Positions 22,221 to 31,359 of a stretch of 64,000 nucleotides of DNA are shown here, piece by piece (position 1 is the stretch's first letter; each line of letters begins with the position of its first letter). The translations under genes and the position numbers were made by a program. The stretch comes from Proteus penneri. Lineage in GTDB: Bacteria > Pseudomonadota > Gammaproteobacteria > Enterobacterales > Enterobacteriaceae. The notes under the pieces are model-generated. The model was given only the letters and a program-made list of their open reading frames with translations, ran no database searches and was not told the DNA's origin. The stretch covers positions 86,233 to 150,232 of the forward strand of contig NZ_PHFJ01000013.1 in NCBI RefSeq assembly GCF_003144535.1, given 5' to 3'.

Positions 22221-22722
22221 TCGTGCATTTCTCCTGTCCTGCATCGACATATCTTTTGCAATATAATAGGGCTGCTGCAATATGTTTTTCCACCATACTG
22301 ATTGAAATATCCATCTGCTCTGCAATTTCGCTTTGTGATAAACCATCAAAACGATAAAGAACAAACGCTTCTCGGCGGCGTGGGGGCAACGTGGCAATTG
22401 CTTCACTAAGTAGATCTAAACGTTGTTGATGCTCAAGGACGTATCCCGGATCAAGCTCAGTAGTATAATTCTGAGCGGCATCATCTAATTCATAATCATC
22501 CTGGTAGATATCTTTCTGCTTTTGATTTTTTCTCCAATGGTCAATCAAAACGTGGTTCGCTATTTTAAACAGAAAAGCACGCTGTTCTTGTACAGGTGTT
22601 TGTTCTTTTCTGTTTAGCCATAGTGTAAACACATCTTGAGACAAATCATCTGCATCATGGTAATTACCCGTACGTTTGTGGAAAAAAACGCACAAGTTGT
22701 CCATAGGTTGATTGATAGGCAC
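22210..22722 (-). CDS. FecI-like ECF sigma factor
   Basis: An extracytoplasmic-function sigma factor of about 170 residues. Region 2 is visible as GNYHDADDLSQDVFTLWLNR and RAFLFKIANHVLIDHWRKN; region 4 as LPPRRREAFVLYRFDGLSQSEIAEQMDISISMVEKHIAAA, including the helix-turn-helix. The start is uncertain: no upstream ATG exists in frame, and a GTG at 22722 is the best candidate, which makes region 2.1 short compared with FecI. It is stop-start overlapped with fecR, the classical sigma/regulator pair, and would transcribe the receptor operon. Confidence 0.85.
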   Translation of the reverse strand: MPINQPMDNLCVFFHKRTGNYHDADDLSQDVFTLWLNRKEQTPVQEQRAFLFKIANHVLIDHWRKNQKQKDIYQDDYELDDAAQNYTTELDPGYVLEHQQRLDLLSEAIATLPPRRREAFVLYRFDGLSQSEIAEQMDISISMVEKHIAAALLYCKRYVDAGQEKCTNDE

Positions 22723-22818
22723 AACTAATTTTTTGTGCCAATGATTTATTGCTAGCCATAATCTCTGGTGTTTAAAAAAGAGTGAAATAATAAGCTCTTA
22801 CTGCTTCTCAAGCGAACA

Positions 22819-22837
22819 AGTTATGATAATTATCAAG
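22819..22837. promoter_or_regulatory. Fur-box-like palindrome between the sigma gene and tonB
   Basis: It contains the 12-base perfect palindrome TGATAATTATCA (22824-22835) and agrees with the Fur consensus at about 12 of 19 positions. It sits in the divergent promoter region, about 100 bases from each start. Confidence 0.55.
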
Positions 22838-22930
22838 CTAATTTTTTATTGTATTATTAATAATAAGCAATATCATTTGTGTTTGTATTATGCCTATAAT
22901 TCATTAGAAAGAAAATCAGAGGCAAGAATT

Positions 22931-23728
22931 ATGAGTAGTATGTCGGCGACTTTCCCACGCCGTTGGTCGTTTTCTATTGGTGGATTAACTGCCAGTATTT
23001 TATTTCATGTAACGCTAGTTGTTGTTGCTATTGGCTGGATAACTTCTAAAGAGGAACGTTATGGTGTTTTACCACCCGCAATGACAATGGATCTTGGTAT
23101 CTATCAATTGGCTCAGACAGAAACAAAAGACGTTCCGGTTGGGCCTGAAAAAGTGATGTCTGTTCCTGAGCCAGCAGAAACCGAACCAGAGCCAATTAAA
23201 GAAGTATTGGATCTGCCAAAAATGCCTGTGGTTGAACAAGGTACTTATGAACGCCTTCCTGAAAAGCCAAAAGTAAAGCCAGTGGTTAAACCAAAACCTG
23301 TTGCGGTAAAAGTACCTGATGATCTTCCTGTCTCAGAAGCTCCATCAGATATAACGAGTGCACCAGCTTCTGGCTCTAATACAAGCAGTAGTGCTCAATT
23401 TAATAGTTTATCTTCCTCTTCTGTGAGTGGACAAATAGGGTGGGAAAGTTTGGTTCATAGCCATATTAATACCTATAAACGCTATCCACGAACAGCATTG
23501 CGTTTTAAAGCAACAGGCGTGACACAAGTTTCTATTATGTTAAATGCAAAAGGTGAGTTATTGGATGCAAAAGTGGAAACATCCTCAGGTAATCGTATTC
23601 TTGATAAAGAGGCTTTAAATACAATTAAACGCGCTTCGCCATTTCCAGCACCTGAAAGCTATCGTTTGGTCAATGGAAATATTTCGTTTACCGTACCTTT
23701 AGGTTTTGATTATAGGCAAGAGAGTTAA
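22931..23728 (+). CDS. TonB-family energy transducer dedicated to the import system (FusB-like)
   Basis: A 265-residue TonB paralogue. A single N-terminal membrane anchor (FSIGGLTASILFHVTLVVVAIGWI) contains the conserved Ser and His of the TonB helix. A Pro/Glu then Pro/Lys-rich periplasmic spacer (residues about 70-145) follows, with a Ser-rich linker. The C-terminal TonB domain has YPRTALRFKATGVTQVSIML and ILDKEALNTIKRASPFPAP. It is divergent from the sigma/FecR/receptor operon. The start ATG at 22931 was chosen because upstream codons are not protein-like and AGAGGC lies just before it. Confidence 0.9.
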   Translation: MSSMSATFPRRWSFSIGGLTASILFHVTLVVVAIGWITSKEERYGVLPPAMTMDLGIYQLAQTETKDVPVGPEKVMSVPEPAETEPEPIKEVLDLPKMPVVEQGTYERLPEKPKVKPVVKPKPVAVKVPDDLPVSEAPSDITSAPASGSNTSSSAQFNSLSSSSVSGQIGWESLVHSHINTYKRYPRTALRFKATGVTQVSIMLNAKGELLDAKVETSSGNRILDKEALNTIKRASPFPAPESYRLVNGNISFTVPLGFDYRQES

Positions 23729-23776
23729 TTATTAATGTTTTACAATTAGTTATTAAATTTTAAACTAATAAAATAG

Positions 23777-23806
23777 AAAAAAGCAGAGAATAATCTCTGC
23801 TTTTTT
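23777..23806. terminator. Bidirectional terminator between tonB paralogue and ettA
   Basis: AAAAAAGCAGAGA, ATAA, TCTCTGCTTTTTT: a 7-bp GC-containing stem extended by A/T pairs, between convergent genes. Confidence 0.85.
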
Positions 23807-23833
23807 GTTATCGAATGGAGTAAATAAATGCGA

Positions 23834-25501
23834 TTATTTGCTCATACGTTTGTACTTCATGCGACGAGGCTGAATAGCATCGTTACCTAATGTACGCTTT
23901 TTATATTCTTCATATTCGGTAAAGTTACCTTCGAAGAATTCCACTTTACCTTCATCTTGGTAATCGATGATATGTGTGGCAATACGGTCAAGGAACCAAC
24001 GGTCATGGGAAATAACCATGGCACAACCTGGGAACTCTAACAGGGCATTTTCTAATGCACGTAAAGTTTCAACATCGAGGTCGTTGGTTGGTTCATCGAG
24101 CAGTAACATGTTACCGCCAACTTGTAGCAGTTTAGCTAGGTGTAAACGACCACGCTCACCACCAGAAAGTTCGCCAACACGTTTACCTTGGTCAACGCCT
24201 TTAAAGTTAAAGCGACCCACATAGGCACGGCTTGGAATTTCAAAGTTACCAATACGCATAATATCTTGGCCACCTGAAACTTCTTCCCAAACGGTTTTAC
24301 TGTCATCCATGCTGTCGCGGAACTGATCAACAGAGGCTAACTTAACAGTATCACCTAGCACTAAAGTACCTGAATCGGGTTGTTCTTGGCCGGAGATCAT
24401 CCGAAATAGTGTTGATTTACCTGCACCGTTAGGGCCGATAATACCAACAATAGCCCCTTTAGGAATAGAGAAGCTTAAATCATCAATCAGAACGCGATCA
24501 CCATAAGATTTTGTTAGATTATTAATTTCTAACACTTTATCCCCTAAACGCGGTCCAGGTGGAATAAAGAGTTCACTGGTCTCATTACGTTTTTGATAAT
24601 CAACGCTATTAAGTTCTTCAAAGCGAGCCAGACGAGCCTTACCTTTTGCTTGACGGCCTTTAGGATTTTGGCGGATCCACTCAAGTTCTTTTTGGATTGA
24701 TTTATGGCGAGCTGCTTCAGTTGCGGCTTCTTGTTCCAGACGTGCGTCTTTTTGCTCTAACCATGAAGAGTAGTTACCTTCCCATGGAATACCTTCACCA
24801 CGGTCAAGTTCTAAGATCCAACCCGCTACGTTATCTAGGAAGTAACGGTCGTGCGTGATTGCCACAACAGTACCTTCATAATCGTGTAAGAAGCGTTCTA
24901 ACCACGCTACAGATTCTGCGTCTAAGTGGTTAGTAGGTTCATCTAATAACAGCATATCTGGTTTTTCTAACAGAAGACGACAGATAGCGACACGGCGGCG
25001 TTCACCCCCTGAAAGTTTCTCAATTTTAGCGTCCCACTCAGGTAAACGCAGCGCTTCTGCAGCACGCTCTAATTGGTTTTCAAGGTTATGACCATCATGA
25101 GATTGAATAATCGCTTCTAACTGACCTTGTTCTTTTGCTAATTTATCGAAATCAGCATCAGGATCGGCATAAGCCGCATAAACTTCATCAAGGCGGTTTA
25201 ATGCGTTTTTCAGTTCGCTAACGGCTTCTTCAACGGCTTCACGTACGGTATGTTCAGGGTTTAATTTTGGTTCTTGTGGTAAGTAACCAATTTTAATGCC
25301 TGGTTGTGGACGTGCTTCACCTTCGATATCAGTATCAATACCTGCCATGATGCGTAGTAATGTTGATTTACCGGCACCATTTAGACCAAGCACACCAATT
25401 TTCGCGCCCGGGAAGAAGCTGAGTGAAATGTTTTTAAGGATATGTCGCTTTGGTGGGACAATTTTCCCGACACGCAACATACTATAAACGTATTGAGCCA
25501 C
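23834..25501 (-). CDS. ettA: Energy-dependent translational throttle protein EttA (ABC-F)
   Basis: A 555-residue soluble ABC-F protein with two ATPase cassettes and no membrane domain. Walker A motifs are GLNGAGKST and GPNGAGKST; signatures LSGGERRRVA and LSGGERGRLH; Walker B MLLLDEPTNHLD and MLLLDEPTNDLD. Between them lies the linker with EWIRQNPKGRQAKGKARLARFEEL. EttA binds the ribosomal E site and gates the first steps of elongation according to ADP/ATP ratio. It is divergent from slt, as in E. coli. Confidence 0.97.
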   Translation of the reverse strand: MAQYVYSMLRVGKIVPPKRHILKNISLSFFPGAKIGVLGLNGAGKSTLLRIMAGIDTDIEGEARPQPGIKIGYLPQEPKLNPEHTVREAVEEAVSELKNALNRLDEVYAAYADPDADFDKLAKEQGQLEAIIQSHDGHNLENQLERAAEALRLPEWDAKIEKLSGGERRRVAICRLLLEKPDMLLLDEPTNHLDAESVAWLERFLHDYEGTVVAITHDRYFLDNVAGWILELDRGEGIPWEGNYSSWLEQKDARLEQEAATEAARHKSIQKELEWIRQNPKGRQAKGKARLARFEELNSVDYQKRNETSELFIPPGPRLGDKVLEINNLTKSYGDRVLIDDLSFSIPKGAIVGIIGPNGAGKSTLFRMISGQEQPDSGTLVLGDTVKLASVDQFRDSMDDSKTVWEEVSGGQDIMRIGNFEIPSRAYVGRFNFKGVDQGKRVGELSGGERGRLHLAKLLQVGGNMLLLDEPTNDLDVETLRALENALLEFPGCAMVISHDRWFLDRIATHIIDYQDEGKVEFFEGNFTEYEEYKKRTLGNDAIQPRRMKYKRMSK

Positions 25502-25843
25502 TATAATTACCCTTTGATTATAAAAGAGATTTTCTCTGAGGTGCCATTTTTCGCGATAAAAACAAATTTTTTGTAATTAAGCCGCGTTTTTAGAGCACCT
25601 AAATGAACAATAGCAAAGTCAATGTCAGTAATTTGCCAAAGACCCGAAAATGATGAAAGTCGCCAGTATACCCGATTTATAAAAGAAAACCTTAGTCAAA
25701 AGAGAGGTTTTTCTCAACCTTTCGTGCTTCTTCTGAAAGTGAAGAAAATTTCTGTTAAAGAGGGGAACTTACATTGTTAATGATTATCATATTAGCTAAT
25801 GTATTCACTCTTTGGTGGTTTTATTTGAGGTGGGAGAAATAAC
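25502..25843. other. Divergent promoter region between ettA and slt
   Basis: A 342-base gap without a gene. It holds the start regions of two divergent genes and, near its right end, a strong Fur-box-like sequence (entered separately). Nothing else was recognised. Confidence 0.6.
25776..25794. promoter_or_regulatory. Fur-box-like site upstream of slt
   Basis: GTTAATGATTATCATATTA agrees with the 19-base Fur consensus at 14 positions by hand count, including the core AATGATTATCAT. It lies 50-68 bases before the slt start. Confidence 0.5.
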
Positions 25844-27763
25844 GTGGTGAAGCAAAAGTGGTCGTTAACATTCGCAATAGGGGCATTGTGCTTTTCTGCA
25901 TGGGCACATGCTGACTCATTAAGTGAACAACGTGCTCGTTATCAAGAAATTAAAGCAGCGTGGGATCTAAAAAAAACAGATGAAGTCGAAAAACTACTGC
26001 CTACATTGCAAGATTACCCACTTTACCCCTATTTAGAATATCGTCAAATCACAGATAATCTTGATATTGTGGCACCGGCGGTTGTTTCTGAATTTGCTGA
26101 AAAATACCCGACACTCCCTCCTGCAAGAGCGCTTCCATCGCTGTTTGTGAATGAATTAGCGAAGCGCCAAGAATGGCAAAATTTACTGACTTTTAGTCCA
26201 AATCCACCTAATCCTAAAGCAGCAAGATGTAATTACTATTATGCAAAATGGGCAACAGGTGATATTCAAACAGCATGGATTGGGGCTAAAGAAGCATGGC
26301 TAAATGGTACTTCAATGCCATCAAGTTGCGATCCTCTTTTTGATGAATGGCAAAAAGCGAATCAATTAACACCAGAATTAGTATTAGAAAGAATTCATTT
26401 AGCGATTAAAAATGGTAATACAGGGCTGGCGGCTTATTTAGCAAGACGCCTTCCAGAAAATTATCAAACCATTAACGATGCCTTGGTTGAATTACAAGAC
26501 TATCCAAACTTAGTTGGGCGCTATGCAACCGCGCTTTCACCAACCGATTTCACTCGTTCTATCATACAATCGGCATTTTCACGTTGGGCAAGAAAAGATG
26601 CAGATGCGGCTAGAGCGCAACTGGATAATATTGCACATGCCCAAAAAATGACGGCGAGTGAACGCCAGTTAATGCGTGATACTGTGGCATGGCAATATAT
26701 GCCTTATGCCACACCTGAGCAGGTGAAATGGCGTGATAGCGTTATTCAAGATACTGCATCAGATACACTGCGTGAACGTCGTGTACGCCTAGCATTAAGC
26801 CAAAACCAACCAGCTGAATTGGCATTGTGGTTAGAAAGACTTTCTCCTGAAAGTAAAAATAAGGAAGAGTGGCGTTATTGGCGTGCAATGGTATTGCAAT
26901 CTCAAGGTAAAAATAGCGAAGCTCAAGCTATTTTAGAAGCGCTGACGCAAAATCGTGGTTTTTACCCAATGGTTGCCGCGACCAAATTAGGTAAGCCTTA
27001 TGTGATGGTGATAGATAAGGCACCAAGTGTTTCATCAAGTATCTCTAATCAGCCAGAAGTACAACGTGTTCGTGAATTAATGTATTGGCAAATGGACAAC
27101 TTAGCGCGCTCAGAGTGGGCAAACTATGTTGCTTCGCAACCCGCACAAATACAGTCTGAATTAGCACGTTATGCATTTGAACAAAAATGGGCTGATTTAG
27201 CCGTGCAAGCCACCATTACAGGAAAAATGTGGGATCACTTAGAAGAACGTTTTCCTCTTGCCTGGAAAAATGAGTTTGAGCAATACACGAAAGATAAATC
27301 GATAGACCGTAATTATGCGATGGCGATAGCCCGTCAAGAAAGTGCGTGGAACCCACAAGCACGCTCTTCAGCGGGTGCAACAGGTTTAATGCAGGTAATG
27401 CCAAAAACAGCAGAATTTACGGTAAAACAAGCCGGTATTACGGGGTATGTAAGTAGCGCACAGTTAACCAATCCTGTGAAAAATATTGAGATTGGTACGG
27501 CTTACCTTGATTCTGTTTATCAACGTTTTAACCAAAATCGTATTTTAGCAAGTGCTGCGTATAATGCAGGACCTGCACGTGTTGATCGTTGGTTATCTGA
27601 TGCAAATGGCCAACTAGATGCGATTGCGTTTGTTGAAAGTATTCCTTTTGCTGAAACACGAGGCTATGTCAAAAATGTGCTCTCTTTTGCTGTTTTCTAT
27701 AGCTATTTTGCCGGTGAACAGCAGCCGGTTTTGACTGAAAATGAGTGGAATAGTCGTTATTAA
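25844..27763 (+). CDS. slt: Soluble lytic murein transglycosylase Slt70
   Basis: A 639-residue periplasmic enzyme that cleaves peptidoglycan glycan strands with formation of 1,6-anhydro ends. A signal peptide ends after AWAHA. A long alpha-superhelical U and L domain follows. The C-terminal lysozyme-like domain has the catalytic Glu499 in IARQESAWNPQA, with GATGLMQVMPKTA and NIEIGTAYLD, then SAAYNAGPARVDRWL. The start is GTG (two successive GTG codons at 25844) with GGTGGGAG upstream. It sits between ettA and trpR as in E. coli. Confidence 0.96.
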   Translation: MVKQKWSLTFAIGALCFSAWAHADSLSEQRARYQEIKAAWDLKKTDEVEKLLPTLQDYPLYPYLEYRQITDNLDIVAPAVVSEFAEKYPTLPPARALPSLFVNELAKRQEWQNLLTFSPNPPNPKAARCNYYYAKWATGDIQTAWIGAKEAWLNGTSMPSSCDPLFDEWQKANQLTPELVLERIHLAIKNGNTGLAAYLARRLPENYQTINDALVELQDYPNLVGRYATALSPTDFTRSIIQSAFSRWARKDADAARAQLDNIAHAQKMTASERQLMRDTVAWQYMPYATPEQVKWRDSVIQDTASDTLRERRVRLALSQNQPAELALWLERLSPESKNKEEWRYWRAMVLQSQGKNSEAQAILEALTQNRGFYPMVAATKLGKPYVMVIDKAPSVSSSISNQPEVQRVRELMYWQMDNLARSEWANYVASQPAQIQSELARYAFEQKWADLAVQATITGKMWDHLEERFPLAWKNEFEQYTKDKSIDRNYAMAIARQESAWNPQARSSAGATGLMQVMPKTAEFTVKQAGITGYVSSAQLTNPVKNIEIGTAYLDSVYQRFNQNRILASAAYNAGPARVDRWLSDANGQLDAIAFVESIPFAETRGYVKNVLSFAVFYSYFAGEQQPVLTENEWNSRY

Positions 27764-27825
27764 GGGATAAAAAGGCGATTTGTCGTGGGAGCCTCTTGGT
27801 ACATTAGCAAAGTATGATATAGTTT

Positions 27826-27843
27826 GTACTAGTTAATGAGTGT
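27826..27843 (+). promoter_or_regulatory. TrpR operator (autoregulation)
   Basis: GTACTAGTTAATGAGTGT matches the E. coli trp operator GTACTAGTTAACTAGTAC exactly over its first 11 bases and partly on the right half. A TATGAT -10-like hexamer is at 27813-27818. It lies 20-37 bases before the chosen trpR start, as expected for an autoregulated repressor. Confidence 0.75.
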
Positions 27844-27862
27844 GGCAAAAGAGGTTTTCACG

Positions 27863-28174
27863 ATGCAAGATCCTGCATTATCACCTGAAGAGAATGAGCA
27901 CTGGCTAAGATTTGTTGAGTTATTACAACATGCATTTGAGCAAGATGTGCACTTTCCTATTTTACAACTTTTAATGACACCTGATGAACGTAGTGCTTTG
28001 GCAACACGAGTTCGCATTGTGCAAGAGTTAATGCGAGGGGATTTAAGTCAGCGTGAGTTAAAAGAAGAGTTAGGCGTTGGTATTGCCACCATCACTAGAG
28101 GCTCTAATAGCTTAAAAACAGCACCACATGAAGTGAAGTTATGGCTTGAAAAAGAGCTAATGACGAAAAAATAG
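27863..28174 (+). CDS. trpR: Trp operon repressor TrpR
   Basis: A 103-residue all-helical repressor that binds tryptophan and shuts off trp, aro and its own genes. The conserved core LTPDER-type segment ([48 protein letters not shown]) includes the helix-turn-helix. The ATG at 27863 is chosen because GAGG precedes it by 8 bases; the earlier ATG at 27836 falls inside the operator and lacks a ribosome site. Confidence 0.95.
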   Translation: MQDPALSPEENEHWLRFVELLQHAFEQDVHFPILQLLMTPDERSALATRVRIVQELMRGDLSQRELKEELGVGIATITRGSNSLKTAPHEVKLWLEKELMTKK

Positions 28175-28204
28175 TTGCATTATAATAATGTGAGCTAGAA
28201 AGAT

Positions 28205-28245
28205 AAAAAGCCATTTAATCAAATAATTAAATGGCTTTTTGCTTT
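28205..28245. terminator. Bidirectional terminator between trpR and yjjX
   Basis: AAAAAGCCATTTAAT and ATTAAATGGCTTTTT form a 15-bp perfect stem with a 6-base loop, between convergent genes. Confidence 0.88.
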
Positions 28246-28280
28246 CTTTTCTACCTAAAAAAAACACATCAGATTAATAA

Positions 28281-28817
28281 TTAATCTTCTTTTTGATTGA
28301 GTTCTTTATAAATATCGTGAGTGACAGGTACTAATGCCAGAACTAATGCTTGTTGATACACAGAGGTGCGACTGAGTAAGCCATCGGTAAAATAACCAAT
28401 CGCACCGCCACGCTGTTTAATATTGTCAATTTTTGTTAAGAAAGCCATTTCATCGCCAAGCTCACGACCTTCACGGATCCCCTTTAAGATCTGTTCGGGT
28501 AACATAAGACTTGCTGAGCGTGATTCCCCACGAATTTGTCCATGTTCGACAACAATCCAAGCAAAGGTCATATCATCTTCAATACCGGCTTCGACGCCAA
28601 CCCAAAAATCAGCTTCAGGGCGAACTTGACGAGCAGCCATCACACGTTGGCGTGCGCCAGTTCTCGTTTCTGTATTTCCGATAGGTTGCTGTGGAACACG
28701 ACTATCGACATTAATATCTTCAATATCAAAGGTATCTTTACCGAACACTTGCTCAAAAGCGAGTTTTATCGCGTTGATTTTTGCTGGATTCGTAGTGGCT
28801 GCAATGACATGATACAT
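28281..28817 (-). CDS. yjjX: Inosine/xanthosine triphosphatase YjjX
   Basis: A 178-residue house-cleaning nucleotidase that hydrolyses ITP and XTP to diphosphates. It shows the family N-terminus [23 protein letters not shown] and the central [23 protein letters not shown], with the ELGDEMAFL segment downstream. Convergent with trpR and divergent from gpmB, the E. coli arrangement. Confidence 0.93.
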   Translation of the reverse strand: MYHVIAATTNPAKINAIKLAFEQVFGKDTFDIEDINVDSRVPQQPIGNTETRTGARQRVMAARQVRPEADFWVGVEAGIEDDMTFAWIVVEHGQIRGESRSASLMLPEQILKGIREGRELGDEMAFLTKIDNIKQRGGAIGYFTDGLLSRTSVYQQALVLALVPVTHDIYKELNQKED

Positions 28818-28868
28818 AATGAATTAATCATCCTTTGAAAAATTAGAGCAGTATAACGGAAAAAATGT

Positions 28869-29516
28869 ATGTTACAGGTCTATCTTGTTCGCCACGGTGA
28901 AACTGAATGGAACGTGGCGAGACGTATTCAAGGGCAATCTGATAGCCCGCTAACAGCGAATGGTGTGCGTCAAGCACAGCAAGTTGCTGAAAAAGTAAAA
29001 TCAGCAGGCATTACCCACATTATCTCAAGCGATCTTGGTCGTACTCGTCAAACGGCAGAAATCATTGCACAAGCTTGTGGCTGTGAAGTGATAACTGACC
29101 CACGTTTACGTGAACTCAATATGGGCGTTCTTGAACAGCGAGAGATCGCAACATTAAAGACACAAGAAGAAGTTTGGCGCAAGAGTTTGATTGATGGTAC
29201 ACCTGATGGACGAATTCCCCAAGGAGAATCAATGACAGAATTAGCAAGTCGTATGCAGGCTGCACTAAATCAATGTCTTGATTTACCCGAAAATAGCCGT
29301 CCACTCTTAGTGAGCCATGGTATTGCTTTAGGGTGCTTATTGAGCACAGTATTGGGATTACCTGCATATGCAGAACGCCGTTTAAGACTGCGTAATTGCT
29401 CAATTTCACGTGTTGATTATCAAAATAGCCCTTGGCTTGCTAATGGCTGGGTGATTGAAACGGCGGGTGATGTGAGTCATCTTACTGATACAGCATTAGA
29501 TGAAGTTCAACGCTAA
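28869..29516 (+). CDS. gpmB: Histidine-phosphatase-superfamily protein GpmB (YtjC)
   Basis: A 215-residue member of the histidine phosphatase superfamily. The catalytic RHG motif is VRHGETEWN (His9), with RRIQGQSDSPLTANG following and a second histidine in VSHGIALGCLL. Traditionally called phosphoglycerate mutase 2; the actual activity of E. coli YtjC may be a phosphatase. The context yjjX-gpmB-rob is conserved. Confidence 0.93.
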   Translation: MLQVYLVRHGETEWNVARRIQGQSDSPLTANGVRQAQQVAEKVKSAGITHIISSDLGRTRQTAEIIAQACGCEVITDPRLRELNMGVLEQREIATLKTQEEVWRKSLIDGTPDGRIPQGESMTELASRMQAALNQCLDLPENSRPLLVSHGIALGCLLSTVLGLPAYAERRLRLRNCSISRVDYQNSPWLANGWVIETAGDVSHLTDTALDEVQR

Positions 29517-29521
29517 AAAGT

Positions 29522-29559
29522 AAAAGCTCTCTTTGACGCAACTATCAAGAGAGCTTTTT
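29522..29559. terminator. Bidirectional terminator between gpmB and rob
   Basis: AAAAGCTCTCTT and AAGAGAGCTTTT pair over 12 bases with a 13-base loop, between convergent genes. Confidence 0.85.
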
Positions 29560-29560
29560 C

Positions 29561-30469
29561 TTATGCCATTACATCTTCACGTTTAATGGGGATGTAATAT
29601 TCAAATCGTTCAATATGATCTTGTGGTTCAGTCACCATCTCATTGCTGTAACGCACATTTTTAAGATAGTATTTTTCGACGTCATAACCTTTACGGCGAG
29701 TTAATCCCATTTTCGGTAAACAAACACCATAAATCAGGAATAAAAACTCCTGCATTGCCCCTCGTTTTGCCTCACCTTCGAAATCAAAGCGAATGTAATC
29801 ACCTCCTGCTAATGAGACTTCATGGGCTGCATCATCCTCAATAAATGTTGCATAGTCAGGCTCAACTGCAGTGGTATAAAGCACACGTTGCTCATCTTCA
29901 TGTTCATCACTATGTTGTGCATGATGAAGACCATAAACTTGATGAGGAACCGCATTTATTTTGCTCATATAGTAACGCCAGAATGTTTGGCGCATATCGG
30001 AACAAGCTTCAGCCCATTGTTCAAGTGTATGGCTACATGTTTGCTCAATACCAATAAGTTTTTTCTCAGGTAATTGTACAAATTCCCATTTTGGTAATTT
30101 TTGAGGATCTAAAGTAATAGGTGGACAAATTCCCACTGCGCACCATTCATCAGTACGACGATAAAGTGCTGGAGTTCTATTAAATTGCTTTTTAAAAGCA
30201 CGGGTAAACGTCTGTTGGGAATCAAAACGATATTGCAAAGCAATGTCTAAAATGGGGCGACTCGTTAAACGTAATGCAACAGCCGCACGAGATAGACGCC
30301 TTGAACGAATATAAGAACCAATCGCTTGTCCTGTAACTTCTTTAAACATGCGTTGTAGATGCCACTTGGAGTAACCCGCTTTGGTTGCGACATTATCGAG
30401 GGATAATGGTTTATCGAGGTTACTATCAAGCCAAGCGAGCAAATCACGTATGATGTTGGTTTGATCCAT
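29561..30469 (-). CDS. rob: AraC-family right-oriC-binding transcription activator Rob
   Basis: A 302-residue regulator of the MarA/SoxS/Rob group. Residues about 1-105 form the two-helix-turn-helix AraC domain (NVATKAGYSKWHLQRMFKEVTGQAIGSYIRSRRLSRAAVALRL and ILDIALQYRFDSQQTFTRAFKKQF). The C-terminal GyrI-like domain is the effector-binding part of Rob. Rob activates antibiotic, solvent and superoxide resistance genes. It is slightly longer than E. coli Rob (289). GGGAGATGT precedes the ATG. Confidence 0.95.
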   Translation of the reverse strand: MDQTNIIRDLLAWLDSNLDKPLSLDNVATKAGYSKWHLQRMFKEVTGQAIGSYIRSRRLSRAAVALRLTSRPILDIALQYRFDSQQTFTRAFKKQFNRTPALYRRTDEWCAVGICPPITLDPQKLPKWEFVQLPEKKLIGIEQTCSHTLEQWAEACSDMRQTFWRYYMSKINAVPHQVYGLHHAQHSDEHEDEQRVLYTTAVEPDYATFIEDDAAHEVSLAGGDYIRFDFEGEAKRGAMQEFLFLIYGVCLPKMGLTRRKGYDVEKYYLKNVRYSNEMVTEPQDHIERFEYYIPIKREDVMA

Positions 30470-30672
30470 ACATCTCCCTTAGTCATATTCGTTTGTTTAT
30501 TGCTGTAGATGGTAAAGAGCCTGAACATCTATAACAAGTTATATTGTTAGACAATCGTAAAATATAGTCTTTTTCATTGACTAATGTACACAAATTCTTC
30601 TATCAGTTAGTAATAGATTGTTTTATTCTAGATGAAACTATTCTCTCATCTTTTCAATGGAACAAGGTAAAT

Positions 30673-31149
30673 ATGTTAAATTTCAAAAAGATGCTAGCAG
30701 TGTCTATCTTACTCCCTTTTTCTTTGATGGCAAAAGCGGAAGAAATTGGTTACGTCGATACGGTATTCAAGTTTTTTGGTGCTAACCATAAAATTGTGAT
30801 TGAAGCATTTGATGATCCTGAAGTTAAAAATGTGACTTGTTATTTAAGTCGTGCAAAAACAGGTGGGATCTCAGGAAGTCTAGGCCTTGCTGAAGATACA
30901 GCTGATGCGGCGATATCTTGTCAGCAAGTCGGGCCTATTGAACTAAGCGAAAAGGTTATTAAAGGAAAAAACCGAGGTGATGTTGTTTTCCAGAAAAGAA
31001 CATCGCTAGTATTTAAAAAGCTTCAAGTTGTGCGTTTTTATGATAAAGAGCGTCATGCACTGATTTACTTAACTTATTCCGATAAGGTGATTGATGGCTC
31101 ACCAAAAAATGCGATTAGTGCAGTACCTATTATGCCATGGAAAGAGTGA
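30673..31149 (+). CDS. creA: CreA family periplasmic protein
   Basis: A 158-residue CreA protein (formerly DUF1131-type) with a signal peptide ([16 protein letters not shown]). The conserved body contains [48 protein letters not shown] and [16 protein letters not shown]. Function is unknown. The ATG at 30673 has AAGG upstream and gives the proper signal peptide; the longer open frame from 30577 is not used. In E. coli creA is followed by creB-creC-creD; these are missing here and arcA is next. Confidence 0.92.
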   Translation: MLNFKKMLAVSILLPFSLMAKAEEIGYVDTVFKFFGANHKIVIEAFDDPEVKNVTCYLSRAKTGGISGSLGLAEDTADAAISCQQVGPIELSEKVIKGKNRGDVVFQKRTSLVFKKLQVVRFYDKERHALIYLTYSDKVIDGSPKNAISAVPIMPWKE

Positions 31150-31300
31150 TTCTTATTTGCTAGAGGAATTAATGATTAATAAAATTAATACGAATAAGGT
31201 TTAAAATTTTTTTTAAAAACAAGTTATATTTTTTTCAAAATAGTTGCGAAGATCAATTTTCACCTTTTGTTATTTTATTAATCCATTTTTAGATAAAAGA

Positions 31301-31330
31301 AAACCCCTGAATATTATTCAGGGGTTTTTT
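31301..31330. terminator. Bidirectional terminator between creA and arcA
   Basis: AAACCCCTGAAT, ATT, ATTCAGGGGTTT plus T-run: a 12-bp perfect stem between convergent genes. Confidence 0.9.
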
Positions 31331-31359
31331 GTTAGTTAATTGATTGATATTGTATCAAA

